From: Candidatus Heimdallarchaeota archaeon
GTDB lineage: Archaea; Asgardarchaeota; Heimdallarchaeia; JABLTI01
DNA length: 64,000 nt
Direction: 5' to 3'
Assembly: GCA_019056785.1 (NCBI GenBank)
Contig: DXJV01000085.1
Span: 1-64,000, forward strand
The position numbers and the translations under genes are program-made. Positions 27,504 to 36,727 of the stretch are shown here, one piece after another (the first letter of the stretch is position 1; each line of letters starts with the position of its first letter). Under the pieces are notes generated by a model. The model did not search any database. It was not told where the DNA came from and saw only the letters and a list, made by a program, of their open reading frames with translations.

Positions 27504-28563
27504 TCATTTCAGAAAGACCATTTCGTGTAGTGCTTCAGTCTGCTCAATTATGGTTCCATTCTCAGTCGTACATTCAACATTACAAGTTGACAGGAAGCGA
27601 AAATAGCCGGGTTTAATCTTGAGAATTTTTTTCGTGAAAAATTGTACCAACCTGCTCTGTTCTGACAGAAGGTCTTGCGCATCAATGATCTTTTATATTT
27701 CCAGTTGTACTTTTACCTGTGAAGGAATCTCGAGTTGAAACCTTTTTGGATAATAAGAATGAATTCTCGTGTTTAGGGCAATTTCTTTAGTAGAGATGAT
27801 GAATTCGCCGGTGCTATTTTTCAGTTTGTCCTTTTCAGCAAGCATAAAGACAGCTATTTTATAGTTCTTCATTTTTTTATTTAATTGAATAATCGCAAAA
27901 ATCACTGTGAAAGTTTTTGTGTAGATTTTTCCCCATTGCCAGCAGTCAATAATTTTGGAAAGATTAACCCCAGAACCCCAAGTGATCGTGATAGCCAATG
28001 CCTTCCTTTGTGAATTCTTCAGTCCCGAAACGGACCTGTGCTTTGACTTGTGCTCTAGGGAGGGGGACAATCCAGTGAAAATATCCCTTTTGCCCAAACG
28101 TGGTGAATCCTTTGCTTGGTTTCCAGCCAGAAACGATGCCGGTGAAATGAAGTTTGATGGAGATTTCGTCCTCTTCAACAAACAATTCATATACAGGTGC
28201 CTCTGCAAAAGAATAATCGACATGAAGATAATTGTTTCGAAGCTTGATGTCAGTTTTTTTCTGTGATGCTTTAAATTCATGCGTTTGAAAAGGGAAACGA
28301 TAAGATTCCTTTCCTCCCTCCGGCTTGTAAATTGTTACTTCAATTTTTGTTTTCCAGGATAAATGGTTACGGGCATAGAAAAAGACAATCACTGTAAAGC
28401 CGTTATCTAAATGTGTGTCGAAATACCATCACTTGAAATTATCCCTCTTAGCGAGATCAATGTGTAACCCCCTTTCTTCCGGCGTAAGTGATTGTATTTT
28501 TCCATCCTTTTTTCCAGGACCAATCCATCCTTCATTGACTTCGGTTGCGAGTTTATGTGACAT
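27504..28563 (-). pseudogene. decayed AttH/CrtC-like gene (three lesions)
   Basis: Reading the reverse strand from ATG at 28563 gives a homologue of the intact gene at 3282-4379 broken three times. TGA at 28429-28431 sits where the first Trp of the family FEWWY block belongs (here FK-stop-WYFD). After the GYHDH block (~27980-27985) the frame shifts, continuing as TWGSGVNLSK. A TAA near 27690 interrupts the C-terminal part, which goes on as KIIDAQDLLSEQSRLVQFF and ends at 27504. All three pieces align in order with the intact paralogue, so this was one gene of ~350 codons. Confidence 0.85.
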
Positions 28564-28679
28564 TGAATGATCTCTTTTTCTATTATTTTGGGCCAATAAT
28601 TATTTGAATCTAACCTTTTTTATAAGACATCGCGGGTGTTTTTTGGAAAACAACACTAAAAAAGAAGGAAAGAGGGGGA

Positions 28680-29492
28680 TTATTCGTTTGCATAAGCTTC
28701 TAAGCCAAAAGCTTCGCCGAGAAGCTGATGTAACCTGCTTACAAAACGGACTGCTGGGGCGCCATCAACAATATCATGATCAAATTCAACAACAATGTGG
28801 AGAATGTCGCGGGGCACGAGTTCGTTGTTTATATAGACAGGTTTTTTTACAATCGCTCCTAATGCACAAGTAGTTGCGTGAAAGGTCTTTGGAATGGCAT
28901 AGCCGACAATACCTTTACCAAACATTCCCATAGCTGTTACTCCCACAGTTCCTAGGTTCTTCCGGATTTTAAAGGGGTCTTTAATAATACTGCGCCAGAG
29001 AAGAGCCCGAATTATCTTAGGTAACTTCATAAGCAATTTTTGCCGCTTTTTCTGTTTTGCTTCTTTCTCGCGCTGATCTTTGGAATGCTTTTGAGCCATG
29101 CGAATTTCGTTTTGAATTTCTTGAAAAGACTTCTTATTTGCTTGTCGTATGATGTACGCAATAGGAACTTTTTGGCCGCGAACCTCTTTTTCAACAAGGC
29201 ATTTTATATCGACATCTTTGAATTGGATCATCTTCCGCCGCCCCTTTCGGAAGGTCTGGACAATGGGGTTCTCTTCAACAACTTGGGCAACGCATTTCAT
29301 AATCCAAGAGGTAATGGACAGCTTTTCACCTGTTTTCTCTTCATGCTTTTTCATTATTGCCATTGCTTTAGTGACATCCATTTCAACAATGCCAATATTA
29401 TGATTGTAATAACGACTGAGATTTACTGCTTCAGCAATTATTTCTCGTTCTTTAGTAAATTTCAAAACACGATAATTTTCTGTTTCTGTCAT
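28680..29492 (-). CDS. lipoyl-less 2-oxoacid dehydrogenase E2-type acyltransferase
   Basis: The catalytic domain of E2/CAT acyltransferases is present: an N-terminal EIIAEAVNLSRYYNHN block, ITSWIMKCVAQVVEENP, a middle VPIAYIIRQANKKS, GTVGVTAMGMFG, and the active-site HDIVDGAPAVRF (HxxxDG). It is 270 aa when started at ATG 29492 (MTETENYRV). The frame is open further upstream, but that part has no family resemblance. No lipoyl or E1-binding domain exists and no E1/E3 genes adjoin, so it may acylate a free substrate rather than work in a complex. Confidence 0.8.
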   Translation of the reverse strand: MTETENYRVLKFTKEREIIAEAVNLSRYYNHNIGIVEMDVTKAMAIMKKHEEKTGEKLSITSWIMKCVAQVVEENPIVQTFRKGRRKMIQFKDVDIKCLVEKEVRGQKVPIAYIIRQANKKSFQEIQNEIRMAQKHSKDQREKEAKQKKRQKLLMKLPKIIRALLWRSIIKDPFKIRKNLGTVGVTAMGMFGKGIVGYAIPKTFHATTCALGAIVKKPVYINNELVPRDILHIVVEFDHDIVDGAPAVRFVSRLHQLLGEAFGLEAYANE

Positions 29493-29769
29493 TTTTTCAT
29501 CACTCGAGCCACAATTAACTAGTTTGAGATGAATTCTGCCCTTTTTTTTTAATGGATTATTTTTATTTACTTGAATCTCGATTTTAATTAATTTTGTGTT
29601 TAAACGAGAAGAAAAACAAGGTTGAAAGGGTATTTTCCAATGGAAAAGTGGGAAAAAAGGTATGAAAATTAGGGTTTTGTTAAAGAACAAGCTAAAAAAA
29701 CTAACTAGGGCCTTTTTTAAAGAGAAAAGGAGTCTCAATAATTAGTGAATAATAACTTGTGAAAAACTC

Positions 29770-30339
29770 ATGACCGGTTTATTTAATCGAATTGCTCATC
29801 GTTACGATGGTATTGTTGGTTCTTTCGATTTGGACGAAATTCTGAAGCATCTGCCCTTAAATGAGAAAACATTATTTTTAGACCTGGGTGGAGGAACAGG
29901 TAGGGTAAGCTATCACCTTTTGTCCCTTGTTAATGAATGTATGATCGCTGACTTGTCTTTTGAAATGCTTGAACAAGCCAAGAAAAAAACAACCGAGTTC
30001 ATGTTGCTTCAAGCGAATGCAGACAATCTCCCAATAAAGTCAAATTCAATTGAAACAATTTTTCTAAATGACTCATTACATCACATTCGAAATCAAAAAG
30101 AAACGATCGCAGAATGTTATCGAATCTTGGAAAAAGGGGGAGCACTATATATACGAGAATTCAATCGCAAGTATTTCTGGAATATCTTCTTAATTCTAGG
30201 AGAAGCATTGCTCTGTTTCAAGAGTAAGTTCTATTCGCCCAAAGAACTACAAAAGGCTTGCGAGGATGTGGGGTTCGAAGTGAGTATAATCACTTGCCGA
30301 AAAGGAACTTTCCTTATGAAAGCAAGCAAAATTCATTAG
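29770..30339 (+). CDS. class I SAM-dependent methyltransferase
   Basis: The product is 189 aa. It opens with MTGLFNRIAHRYD, then motif I LFLDLGGGTGRVSYHL, IADLSFEML, IETIFLNDSLHHI and YRILEKGGALYIREF: the UbiE/Methyltransf_11 pattern. The substrate is unknown. It is followed after 22 bases by the glycosidase gene, probably in one transcript. Confidence 0.8.
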   Translation: MTGLFNRIAHRYDGIVGSFDLDEILKHLPLNEKTLFLDLGGGTGRVSYHLLSLVNECMIADLSFEMLEQAKKKTTEFMLLQANADNLPIKSNSIETIFLNDSLHHIRNQKETIAECYRILEKGGALYIREFNRKYFWNIFLILGEALLCFKSKFYSPKELQKACEDVGFEVSIITCRKGTFLMKASKIH

Positions 30340-30361
30340 CAAGAGAAACGATGTATTAAGA

Positions 30362-32194
30362 ATGGAACAAAATAGCCAGTTTATTATTAGCAACAGCCTT
30401 TTATGGGCTTATCACCAAGAAAAAATGGTTCATTTGTTTTCGCAAGGGAACTGGCTTCTCTCTTATACGCTACCAGAAGAGTATCAGTTAACCAAAGCAG
30501 AAAAGATAAAAGATGAAGGTAACCAAGCAGTTATCTATTATCCGAACGACGAAAAAAGGCTTCTTATCCTTGAAAAGAGTGCATTAATCGAACAGAAAGC
30601 CCAAAATGTTCACTATACTCTTCAGCCTATGTTTAGTAATAGCTTGATCTTTAGGGGCGATAGCCCAGCTCTTGAACCTCTCGCGCCAATAAAACAACTC
30701 TCAAAAAATTGCTACACGCGAGAGGGGTTCCCTGTAGTAGAATTAAATCAAACACCAACGAAAATTGTTATCATAACCAAACTTGCAAACAGCAAAAGAG
30801 GGTTTGTTCCACTGGCATATAAAGAGTGGCAAGAACAACAACCTAAAGTGAAAAGCAAGAATGCATTTTTTAATGCCCTCTATCAAAAAACATTGAAATC
30901 ACTCTATAAGCTCCGACTAAAAACAATAGATGGAGAAATAAAAGTAGCAGGACTGCCAGATTTTCCATCGTTATTTGGTAGGGATTTCTCGTTAAGTGCT
31001 CTGGCAGAAATTTATCTTTGGCCAGAAAAAGTGAAAGAAGAGCTTTTAATTCATCTAAAACATGTTGGTGAAAAAACTGATATTATCCGGAACGAGCAAA
31101 AGGGCAGAGCTATTCATGAATACAATTATGATGCCATAACAATGGCAGGGGCCTATCAACAGTTCCCAAGCTATTATGCAAATGATAGCAACGCCCTTCT
31201 TCTAATTACTATCTTTCGCTTGGCAAAAATCCAAAGAGATTTCACTATAGTAGAAAAATACCCAGCTATTATTACTGAACTCTTTCAACACATGCTAAGC
31301 CTTGATGTAGATGGCGACGGCTTTATCGAATATCAGCAGCAAGCAGGACAGCTACTTAAACACCAAACATGGCGGGATGGCGGAGACGAAATTCGCTCGC
31401 TGGAAGATAGAGCTGTACTTCAACCAATCGCCCCTCTTCATGATCAACTTTGTATGCTGGGAGCAATAAAAGAAATTATCGCTTATCAAGAACAGTTCAA
31501 AAATGCGATTCTTGGTTGGAAAACAAAAGAACTACGCAGGCAATTTCAAAAGCTGAAAAAGGCTTTGAATGAGTCTTTTTGGATGTCAGAATATGAGGGC
31601 TATGCTTTGGCTTTAGATGGCAATAATGAGCAAGTTAAAGTGGTGAATTCAGATGTTTGTTTAGGGTATTATTTCCAGCTTTTCGATGAGAAAAAAGCTC
31701 ACTTGCAATATCATGCTTTAGTGGATAAAGAACGATTGTTGGCAAAAGAAGGCATTCGCACGGTCTCAAAAGAGCACCTGTTATATTCTCCGCGAAAGTA
31801 TCAACGAGGTGGTGTCTGGCCCTGGCAATTAGCGGTCCTTATTCCCGGACTGCGAAATTATTCTCTCGATACTGAGCCATTTCTTCGTTGCTTAGATTAT
31901 CTTGCAACAACAGGTAATTCTTTGGCTGAAGTGTATATCCCCGATAGAGATGTTTTAACTCCGTTATCAAATTGCATAGAGCAACGATGGTCTGCAGCAA
32001 TTCCATGGCTTGCTTTACTTGAAGGGTTTTGTGGCTTAAAAGTTGGCTATAATTCTATAGATCTCAAACCAAGGAAAAACGCGAGCAATTATTACCCACT
32101 AAGTATTAGGGGAATTTTCATTTATTCGAAAAAATATGATTTATTATTAGAGACAACAGAATCAGCAAAAATCATACAACGACAAACTCCTTGA
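30362..32194 (+). CDS. glucoamylase/debranching-type (alpha/alpha)6 glycosidase
   Basis: The product is 610 aa. An N-terminal beta domain (~1-170) is followed by an (alpha/alpha)6 barrel with the family blocks FPSLFGRDFSLSALA, SYYANDSNALLL, LDVDGDGFIEY, HQTWRDGGDEIRS and RGGVWPWQLAVLIPG. These are seen in the GDE_C/amylo-alpha-1,6-glucosidase and GH15/GH63-like group. It has no signal peptide, so it should act on cytosolic alpha-glucans such as glycogen, or on an intracellular oligosaccharide. The acidic residues in WRDGGDE are candidate catalytic groups. Confidence 0.78.
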   Translation: MEQNSQFIISNSLLWAYHQEKMVHLFSQGNWLLSYTLPEEYQLTKAEKIKDEGNQAVIYYPNDEKRLLILEKSALIEQKAQNVHYTLQPMFSNSLIFRGDSPALEPLAPIKQLSKNCYTREGFPVVELNQTPTKIVIITKLANSKRGFVPLAYKEWQEQQPKVKSKNAFFNALYQKTLKSLYKLRLKTIDGEIKVAGLPDFPSLFGRDFSLSALAEIYLWPEKVKEELLIHLKHVGEKTDIIRNEQKGRAIHEYNYDAITMAGAYQQFPSYYANDSNALLLITIFRLAKIQRDFTIVEKYPAIITELFQHMLSLDVDGDGFIEYQQQAGQLLKHQTWRDGGDEIRSLEDRAVLQPIAPLHDQLCMLGAIKEIIAYQEQFKNAILGWKTKELRRQFQKLKKALNESFWMSEYEGYALALDGNNEQVKVVNSDVCLGYYFQLFDEKKAHLQYHALVDKERLLAKEGIRTVSKEHLLYSPRKYQRGGVWPWQLAVLIPGLRNYSLDTEPFLRCLDYLATTGNSLAEVYIPDRDVLTPLSNCIEQRWSAAIPWLALLEGFCGLKVGYNSIDLKPRKNASNYYPLSIRGIFIYSKKYDLLLETTESAKIIQRQTP

Positions 32195-32291
32195 AAGAAT
32201 GAATGAGACCCCTTCCACGCTCAAAAGACTTTAAAATGAAAAATGGTATCTATTAAATATTTCAATTAAAAAGATAAAAGAGAAAATCATT

Positions 32292-33062
32292 ATGGATTAT
32301 TACTTGATAATTCTCTTAGCAGGATTAGTTGGATTATTTGCTGGCTTTCTGAGTGGAATGCTAGGTATTGGCGGGGGGTCAATACGTGTTCCATTGTTAA
32401 ATCTTTTAGGGTTTGATTTGCTTGTCGCTTTTGGGATTAACCTTTTAACAATCCCTTTTTCAGCGCTTTTCGGCGCTAAATCTCATATTGATAACATAGA
32501 TATGAAAACTACTCTTTTTTTGACTCTGGGTGGTTGTGGCGGAACATTGGTGGGTTTGGTTTTAGCATTTCATCTCTCTCTCTCGAAATTACTTTTACCT
32601 GCAATTTTTTTCCTTTCATCAATTTTGACGGTATTAGGGTTGAATCTATACAAAATCTCTCCTAAAATTTCGTCAAAACTGAAACCAACAGCATTTAACA
32701 TTATTTTAGGCGCCATGACCCTCAATTTTATTACAGGCTTGAAAGGTGGAAGTGGTGGTTCACTTTTCCCGCCATTCTTAAAGACATTAGGTTATGACAT
32801 TCACAAAGCAATTGCCATCTCTCTTCTTACAACTTTTTTTACATCAATTACGGGTGTCTTTTACTATTATTTTAAGGGTATTCCCTTTGCGAGTGAAGGT
32901 ATGGTTGTAATTTTGGGTTCAATTATTGGGGTTAAGTTAGGGAGTGTTGTATCAATTAAAACAAAGCCTCGCATGCTAGAAGTAACTCTATCAATAATTG
33001 TAGTTTTGTTAGCTCTAATACCACTGATAAAAGCAATTATCAAAATTTGGAGTATATCTTAG
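32292..33062 (+). CDS. TauE/SafE-family membrane transporter
   Basis: The product is 256 aa with about eight membrane helices. The N-terminal GLFAGFLSGMLGIGGGSIRVPLL and the inverted-repeat block GLKGGSGGSLFPPFL (~155) are the hallmarks of the TauE/SafE (DUF81) family. Members export sulfite, sulfoacetate or other sulfur and carbon anions. The substrate here is unknown. It stands alone, with an AT-rich upstream region. Confidence 0.88.
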   Translation: MDYYLIILLAGLVGLFAGFLSGMLGIGGGSIRVPLLNLLGFDLLVAFGINLLTIPFSALFGAKSHIDNIDMKTTLFLTLGGCGGTLVGLVLAFHLSLSKLLLPAIFFLSSILTVLGLNLYKISPKISSKLKPTAFNIILGAMTLNFITGLKGGSGGSLFPPFLKTLGYDIHKAIAISLLTTFFTSITGVFYYYFKGIPFASEGMVVILGSIIGVKLGSVVSIKTKPRMLEVTLSIIVVLLALIPLIKAIIKIWSIS

Positions 33063-33295
33063 TTTTTTCTCAAGGGAAAAAATGACATTTGAAAAGTAAA
33101 TAATAAGACAAATGTAAGGGTGATTTGTAAAAAATCGCCACAAAGATTCTTATAAATTTTCTAATCTAAGAAGTGATGGTTGGCTACCCTTCTCTTTTAA
33201 GCAATACTATTTATTTTTTGGCAATAACTTTCTTGAAAGACCAATTTACGATTTAGTCATATATTAGTCCTTTAAGTTAAGAGTAGAAAGGAAAA

Positions 33296-34585
33296 TTATG
33301 GTTTTACTCTTGCCATTGTTCGAGGGAAGGCAATAGCATCCTTTATTGTATCAAATCCACAGAGCCACATTACTACTCGAGCAATACCCATTCCAAATCC
33401 CGAGTGGGGGACAGAACCATAGCGTCGAGTGTCCAGGTAGAAATCATACTCCTTTGGATCCAATCCTTCCTGTTCAAGGCTTTCGAGGATTTTATCCATA
33501 TCAGACTCACGCTCTGAACCATCGATGATTTCACCAACTTCTGGAGCAAGCATATTGGCATTAAGGCATACTTTTGGATTTTTCGGGTCAACTTTCTTGT
33601 AAAAGGCCATGATCTCTCGAGGATAACGGGTAACAATAACCGGTTTATCAAAAAAGGTACCAATCAGTCGTTCTTCATGAGCCCCAAGATCCTTACCATA
33701 TTGGAATTCAATGTCTTTTTGCTTTAACAAATCAATGGCTTCATCATAAGTGATGCGTGGAAAGGGTGGGGTAATTTTCAACAATGCTTGAGGATCCCTG
33801 CCTAAAACCTTAAGCTCGTAATCATTCTTTTTAGCAACATTCTTGCAAATGGCTGCGATGACGTTTTCCATCAATTTCAAGAGCCCCTCAAACTCCAGCC
33901 AGGTAGCCTCAACCTCATAATGCCAATACTCTGTAACATGCCTGGCAGTTTTCGACTTTTCAGCACGAAATGAGGGAGCAATAGTATAGGCCTTTTCTAC
34001 AGCATAAATAAAGTTCTCAGCATAGAGCTGCCAGCTCTGGCTTAAGAACACTTCTTTATCGAAATATTTCACTTTGAAAAGTGTGGACCCTCCTTCAGAG
34101 CCAGCCGTGGTGAACATTGGTGGTTGAACTTCTGTATATCCTTCCTTACGCATGTAATTATGAATGGCTTCAAAAACAGACGAACGAATCTTCAACATCG
34201 CTGTAAGTCTTTGGGAACGAAGTGCAAGATGACGAACGTCGAGTAAGAACTCCTGGCTTTGATCCTTGGTAATTGGAAAGTTTTCAGACTTGCCAACAAC
34301 AACGATTTTTTCCGCGCGAATTTCATATCCGCCCGGTGCACGGGTGTCTGCCACAAGTTTGCCTGTGATAATAAGGGCAGCCTCATAACCAATGCTATCA
34401 GCAATATTATACATTTCCTCATTTGCCTCGCGATTTACAGAAACCTGGATCCTCCCAGTAGAGTCCCGGATAGTGAGAAAAGCAACCTTTTTGCTGCTTC
34501 TCTTCCTGGCTACCCAACCACGTAAACTGACAGTTTTATCAACTCGTTTGCCAGAAAGCAATTCGCGAATCTGAGGAAATTTCAT
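33296..34585 (-). CDS. asnS: asparaginyl-tRNA synthetase, archaeal type
   Basis: The product is 429 aa. An OB-fold anticodon-binding domain (~17-105, VSLRGWVARKR, FLTIRDSTGRIQVSV) precedes a class II catalytic core. Motif 2 is FRAEKSKTARHVTEYWHYEVE and motif 3 is YGSVPHSGFGMGIARVVMW. PREIMAFYKKVDP and APEVGEIIDGSERE match AsnRS rather than AspRS. It ligates asparagine to tRNA-Asn with ATP. The length is that of Pyrococcus AsnRS. It has its own transcript and an ATG start at 34585. Confidence 0.9.
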   Translation of the reverse strand: MKFPQIRELLSGKRVDKTVSLRGWVARKRSSKKVAFLTIRDSTGRIQVSVNREANEEMYNIADSIGYEAALIITGKLVADTRAPGGYEIRAEKIVVVGKSENFPITKDQSQEFLLDVRHLALRSQRLTAMLKIRSSVFEAIHNYMRKEGYTEVQPPMFTTAGSEGGSTLFKVKYFDKEVFLSQSWQLYAENFIYAVEKAYTIAPSFRAEKSKTARHVTEYWHYEVEATWLEFEGLLKLMENVIAAICKNVAKKNDYELKVLGRDPQALLKITPPFPRITYDEAIDLLKQKDIEFQYGKDLGAHEERLIGTFFDKPVIVTRYPREIMAFYKKVDPKNPKVCLNANMLAPEVGEIIDGSERESDMDKILESLEQEGLDPKEYDFYLDTRRYGSVPHSGFGMGIARVVMWLCGFDTIKDAIAFPRTMARVKP

Positions 34586-34723
34586 ATTAAATCACCAGAT
34601 AGATAATGTCTTATCAGCAGAATAATTATTATTAAAACTTTATTCCTCCAATGAATTAGCCGTTTAAAGGTAGCGGCTACTTTGCTATAAAAATAATTTG
34701 TCATCAGCCTAGTACGCGTGTGC

Positions 34724-35035
34724 CTATTTTCTATTCTTTTCAAGTCGCTTCAAACAAAAATCGCGCAGGACAGCCATCTCACCAAAAATGGCTAATTCTT
34801 CGATTGTCGGTGGTGTACCATTATTCTTCTTTTGTATTAATTCTTGAGCAATTCGTGAGAGTTCTTGATATCTTGCAACAAAAGTCTTCGTATAGCCTTT
34901 TTCATCTGTTTTCACAATGGCCTTAAAATCTTGTTCGATCTGTTCATACGCTTTAGAGAGCTCTTGAAATGAATTTGCATGCGTAATTTCGAGGGTGGAC
35001 TTGCTAATTGCCGGAGGGTTTGTTTCAGCTGTCAT
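34724..35035 (-). CDS. small unknown helical protein
   Basis: The product is 103 aa, mostly helical and charged, with no known domain. Residues ~20-75 could form a coiled-coil or helical hairpin (FQELSKAYEQIEQDFKAIV). It lies upstream of and in the same direction as AsnRS, but ~140 bases apart. Confidence 0.5.
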   Translation of the reverse strand: MTAETNPPAISKSTLEITHANSFQELSKAYEQIEQDFKAIVKTDEKGYTKTFVARYQELSRIAQELIQKKNNGTPPTIEELAIFGEMAVLRDFCLKRLEKNRK

Positions 35036-35180
35036 CTTTTCTCACGAGCTTTCTTGCTTACTTTTCTTTTTAAAGTTCTAACTGCTTTTTTATTAGTCTT
35101 TTTTTCTTTTTCCTTTTATATTGGAAACTGCTACATTATTTTACATACATTAACATATAAAAAAGTTCGCAATTCGAATA

Positions 35181-35735
35181 TTAAGGTCTGGAACAGAGGA
35201 CACCGACATCTTCAACTTGAGCGGTCCATTCATCTTCAACGATGAGAGAGGTTTTGGCGAGCTCTTCACGCAACAACTCGAGTGACCATTTCTTGCGAAG
35301 GATGGAAATTGCTAATTTTGCCTTACTTTTGGCTACACGCTCAATTTCGGTCAGCGTTTTAATTGGAAGGGGTAAATTTTGCAAATGGGTTACAGAGACT
35401 ATCTTATCAAATAATTCGGAACGAAAGGGAAGGTGGTCAGAATCAGCAACGATAAAATCGATGTCCGGAAATTTTTCGTGAGCAATTTTAATCATTTCGT
35501 ACGATAGGTCGATACCAATAAGTGGGGCATTTCTAATATCTTCATGCTGTTCTTGTAAAATCCCTAAGAACATGCCTGTGCCGCAACCAACGTCTATAAT
35601 GGCATCGTTGCTTGTAAGCACTAAACGTAAGAATATTTCCCAATATTTCTGCTCTTGAATGCTAGAATATCGTTTGTCATAGATTTTTGCTGAAGCGTTA
35701 TACCGATCAGCAATCTCTTTTTTGTGTTTCGCCAC
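35181..35735 (-). CDS. class I SAM-dependent methyltransferase
   Basis: The product is 184 aa. It begins KEIADRYNASAKIYDKRYSS, then motif I AIIDVGCGTGMFLGIL, LIGIDLSYEMIKIA and FDKIVSVTHLQNLP, followed by a strand AKLAISILRK. This is the UbiE/Methyltransf_11 type; the target is unknown. It is the fourth separate small methyltransferase between 25 and 36 kb. Confidence 0.8.
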   Translation of the reverse strand: MAKHKKEIADRYNASAKIYDKRYSSIQEQKYWEIFLRLVLTSNDAIIDVGCGTGMFLGILQEQHEDIRNAPLIGIDLSYEMIKIAHEKFPDIDFIVADSDHLPFRSELFDKIVSVTHLQNLPLPIKTLTEIERVAKSKAKLAISILRKKWSLELLREELAKTSLIVEDEWTAQVEDVGVLCSRP

Positions 35736-35856
35736 TAACTAGAACTGTCCTTTTTAATTACCACTTTAAATTTCAAAGGTTGTTGTCTTTTACCAACCGT
35801 GTTCTTTTTTTTCAACTGGGCTATGCTTTTTAAATTGCACTGTAGCTTTTCGAAAG

Positions 35857-36567
35857 TTATTCTTCTTTTTTCGTTAAGATAATTCGAGCATCTACGACCA
35901 AAAGGTCATTTTCATAGGCGAAAATGGGGTTTAAATCAACCTCTAAAATATCTTGAATATAATCTATGCTCAATTGCGAAACTTTCAATAAAACATCAAC
36001 AATATTTTGCAAATTCACTTTTGGCCCGCCTCGCGCTCCGAGTAGGATAGGCAGTGCTTTTATTTCGTGAATCATTTCCATAGCATCACGTTCGGTTATA
36101 GGTGCAATTCGGAATGCAACGTCTTTCAATACTTCAACAAAAATGCCACCAAAACCAAACATCACTGCCGGACCGAAAGTGGGGTCGCGAGTGACACCTA
36201 TGATCAACTCGTCTGCAGGCTCTGCCATTTTTTCGAGAAGCACGCCTTGAACCTCTGCGTTGGGGTTGTGCTTTTTGATATTCGCAATAATTTTATTGTA
36301 AGCGTTAATTGCTTCCTTTTCCGTTTTGATGTTAAGTTGCACGCCCCCTGCGTCTGTTTTGTGAATAACTTGGGGGGAGACGATTTTCATTGCCAACGGG
36401 AAGCCCACTTTTTTAGCAACACTTTTAACTTCGTCAGCCGACTTGGCAACTGCAAAATCAGTTGTAGGAATACCCAGTTCTTTAATGATCCTTTTTGACT
36501 CCGGCTCTAAAAGGAAAGTTCTATTCTCTCCTCTGGCCTTATCAATAATCTTTTGAATGGTTGTCAC
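35857..36567 (-). CDS. ADP-forming acyl-CoA synthetase beta subunit (ATP-grasp)
   Basis: The product is 236 aa, the length of archaeal AcdB. Marks are LEPESKRIIKELGIPT at the N-terminus, FPLAMKIVSPQVIHKTDAGGV with the phosphohistidine-shuttle region, EVQGVLLEKMA, GVTRDPTFGPAVMFGFGG and EVDLNPIFAYE. With an alpha subunit, the enzyme makes ATP from acetyl-CoA or another acyl-CoA, ADP and phosphate. No alpha-subunit gene is in the window, so that partner is encoded elsewhere. Confidence 0.85.
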   Translation of the reverse strand: MTTIQKIIDKARGENRTFLLEPESKRIIKELGIPTTDFAVAKSADEVKSVAKKVGFPLAMKIVSPQVIHKTDAGGVQLNIKTEKEAINAYNKIIANIKKHNPNAEVQGVLLEKMAEPADELIIGVTRDPTFGPAVMFGFGGIFVEVLKDVAFRIAPITERDAMEMIHEIKALPILLGARGGPKVNLQNIVDVLLKVSQLSIDYIQDILEVDLNPIFAYENDLLVVDARIILTKKEE

Positions 36568-36727
36568 GAATGATCAATCCAGTGTATTTGTTTATTACAT
36601 ATTCCGAGACTCCTTTTCTCTTTAAAAAATTTGGTTTGAATTCAAGAGAACCGCTATTAGGTGTTCTTTTTCTCCTTGAACAAAACAATCGGAAAGGTAA
36701 AAAATAGCTTAGAAGTATTACTGTGGT

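Noticed and set aside
28429..28431. In-frame TGA as a selenocysteine codon
   Set aside because: It stands for a conserved Trp, there is no SECIS-like hairpin noticed, and two more lesions exist in the same gene.
33296..34585. Aspartyl-tRNA synthetase
   Set aside because: Motif context (SEGGSTLFKVKYF, RYPREIMAFY, YGSVPHSGFG) matches archaeal AsnRS.
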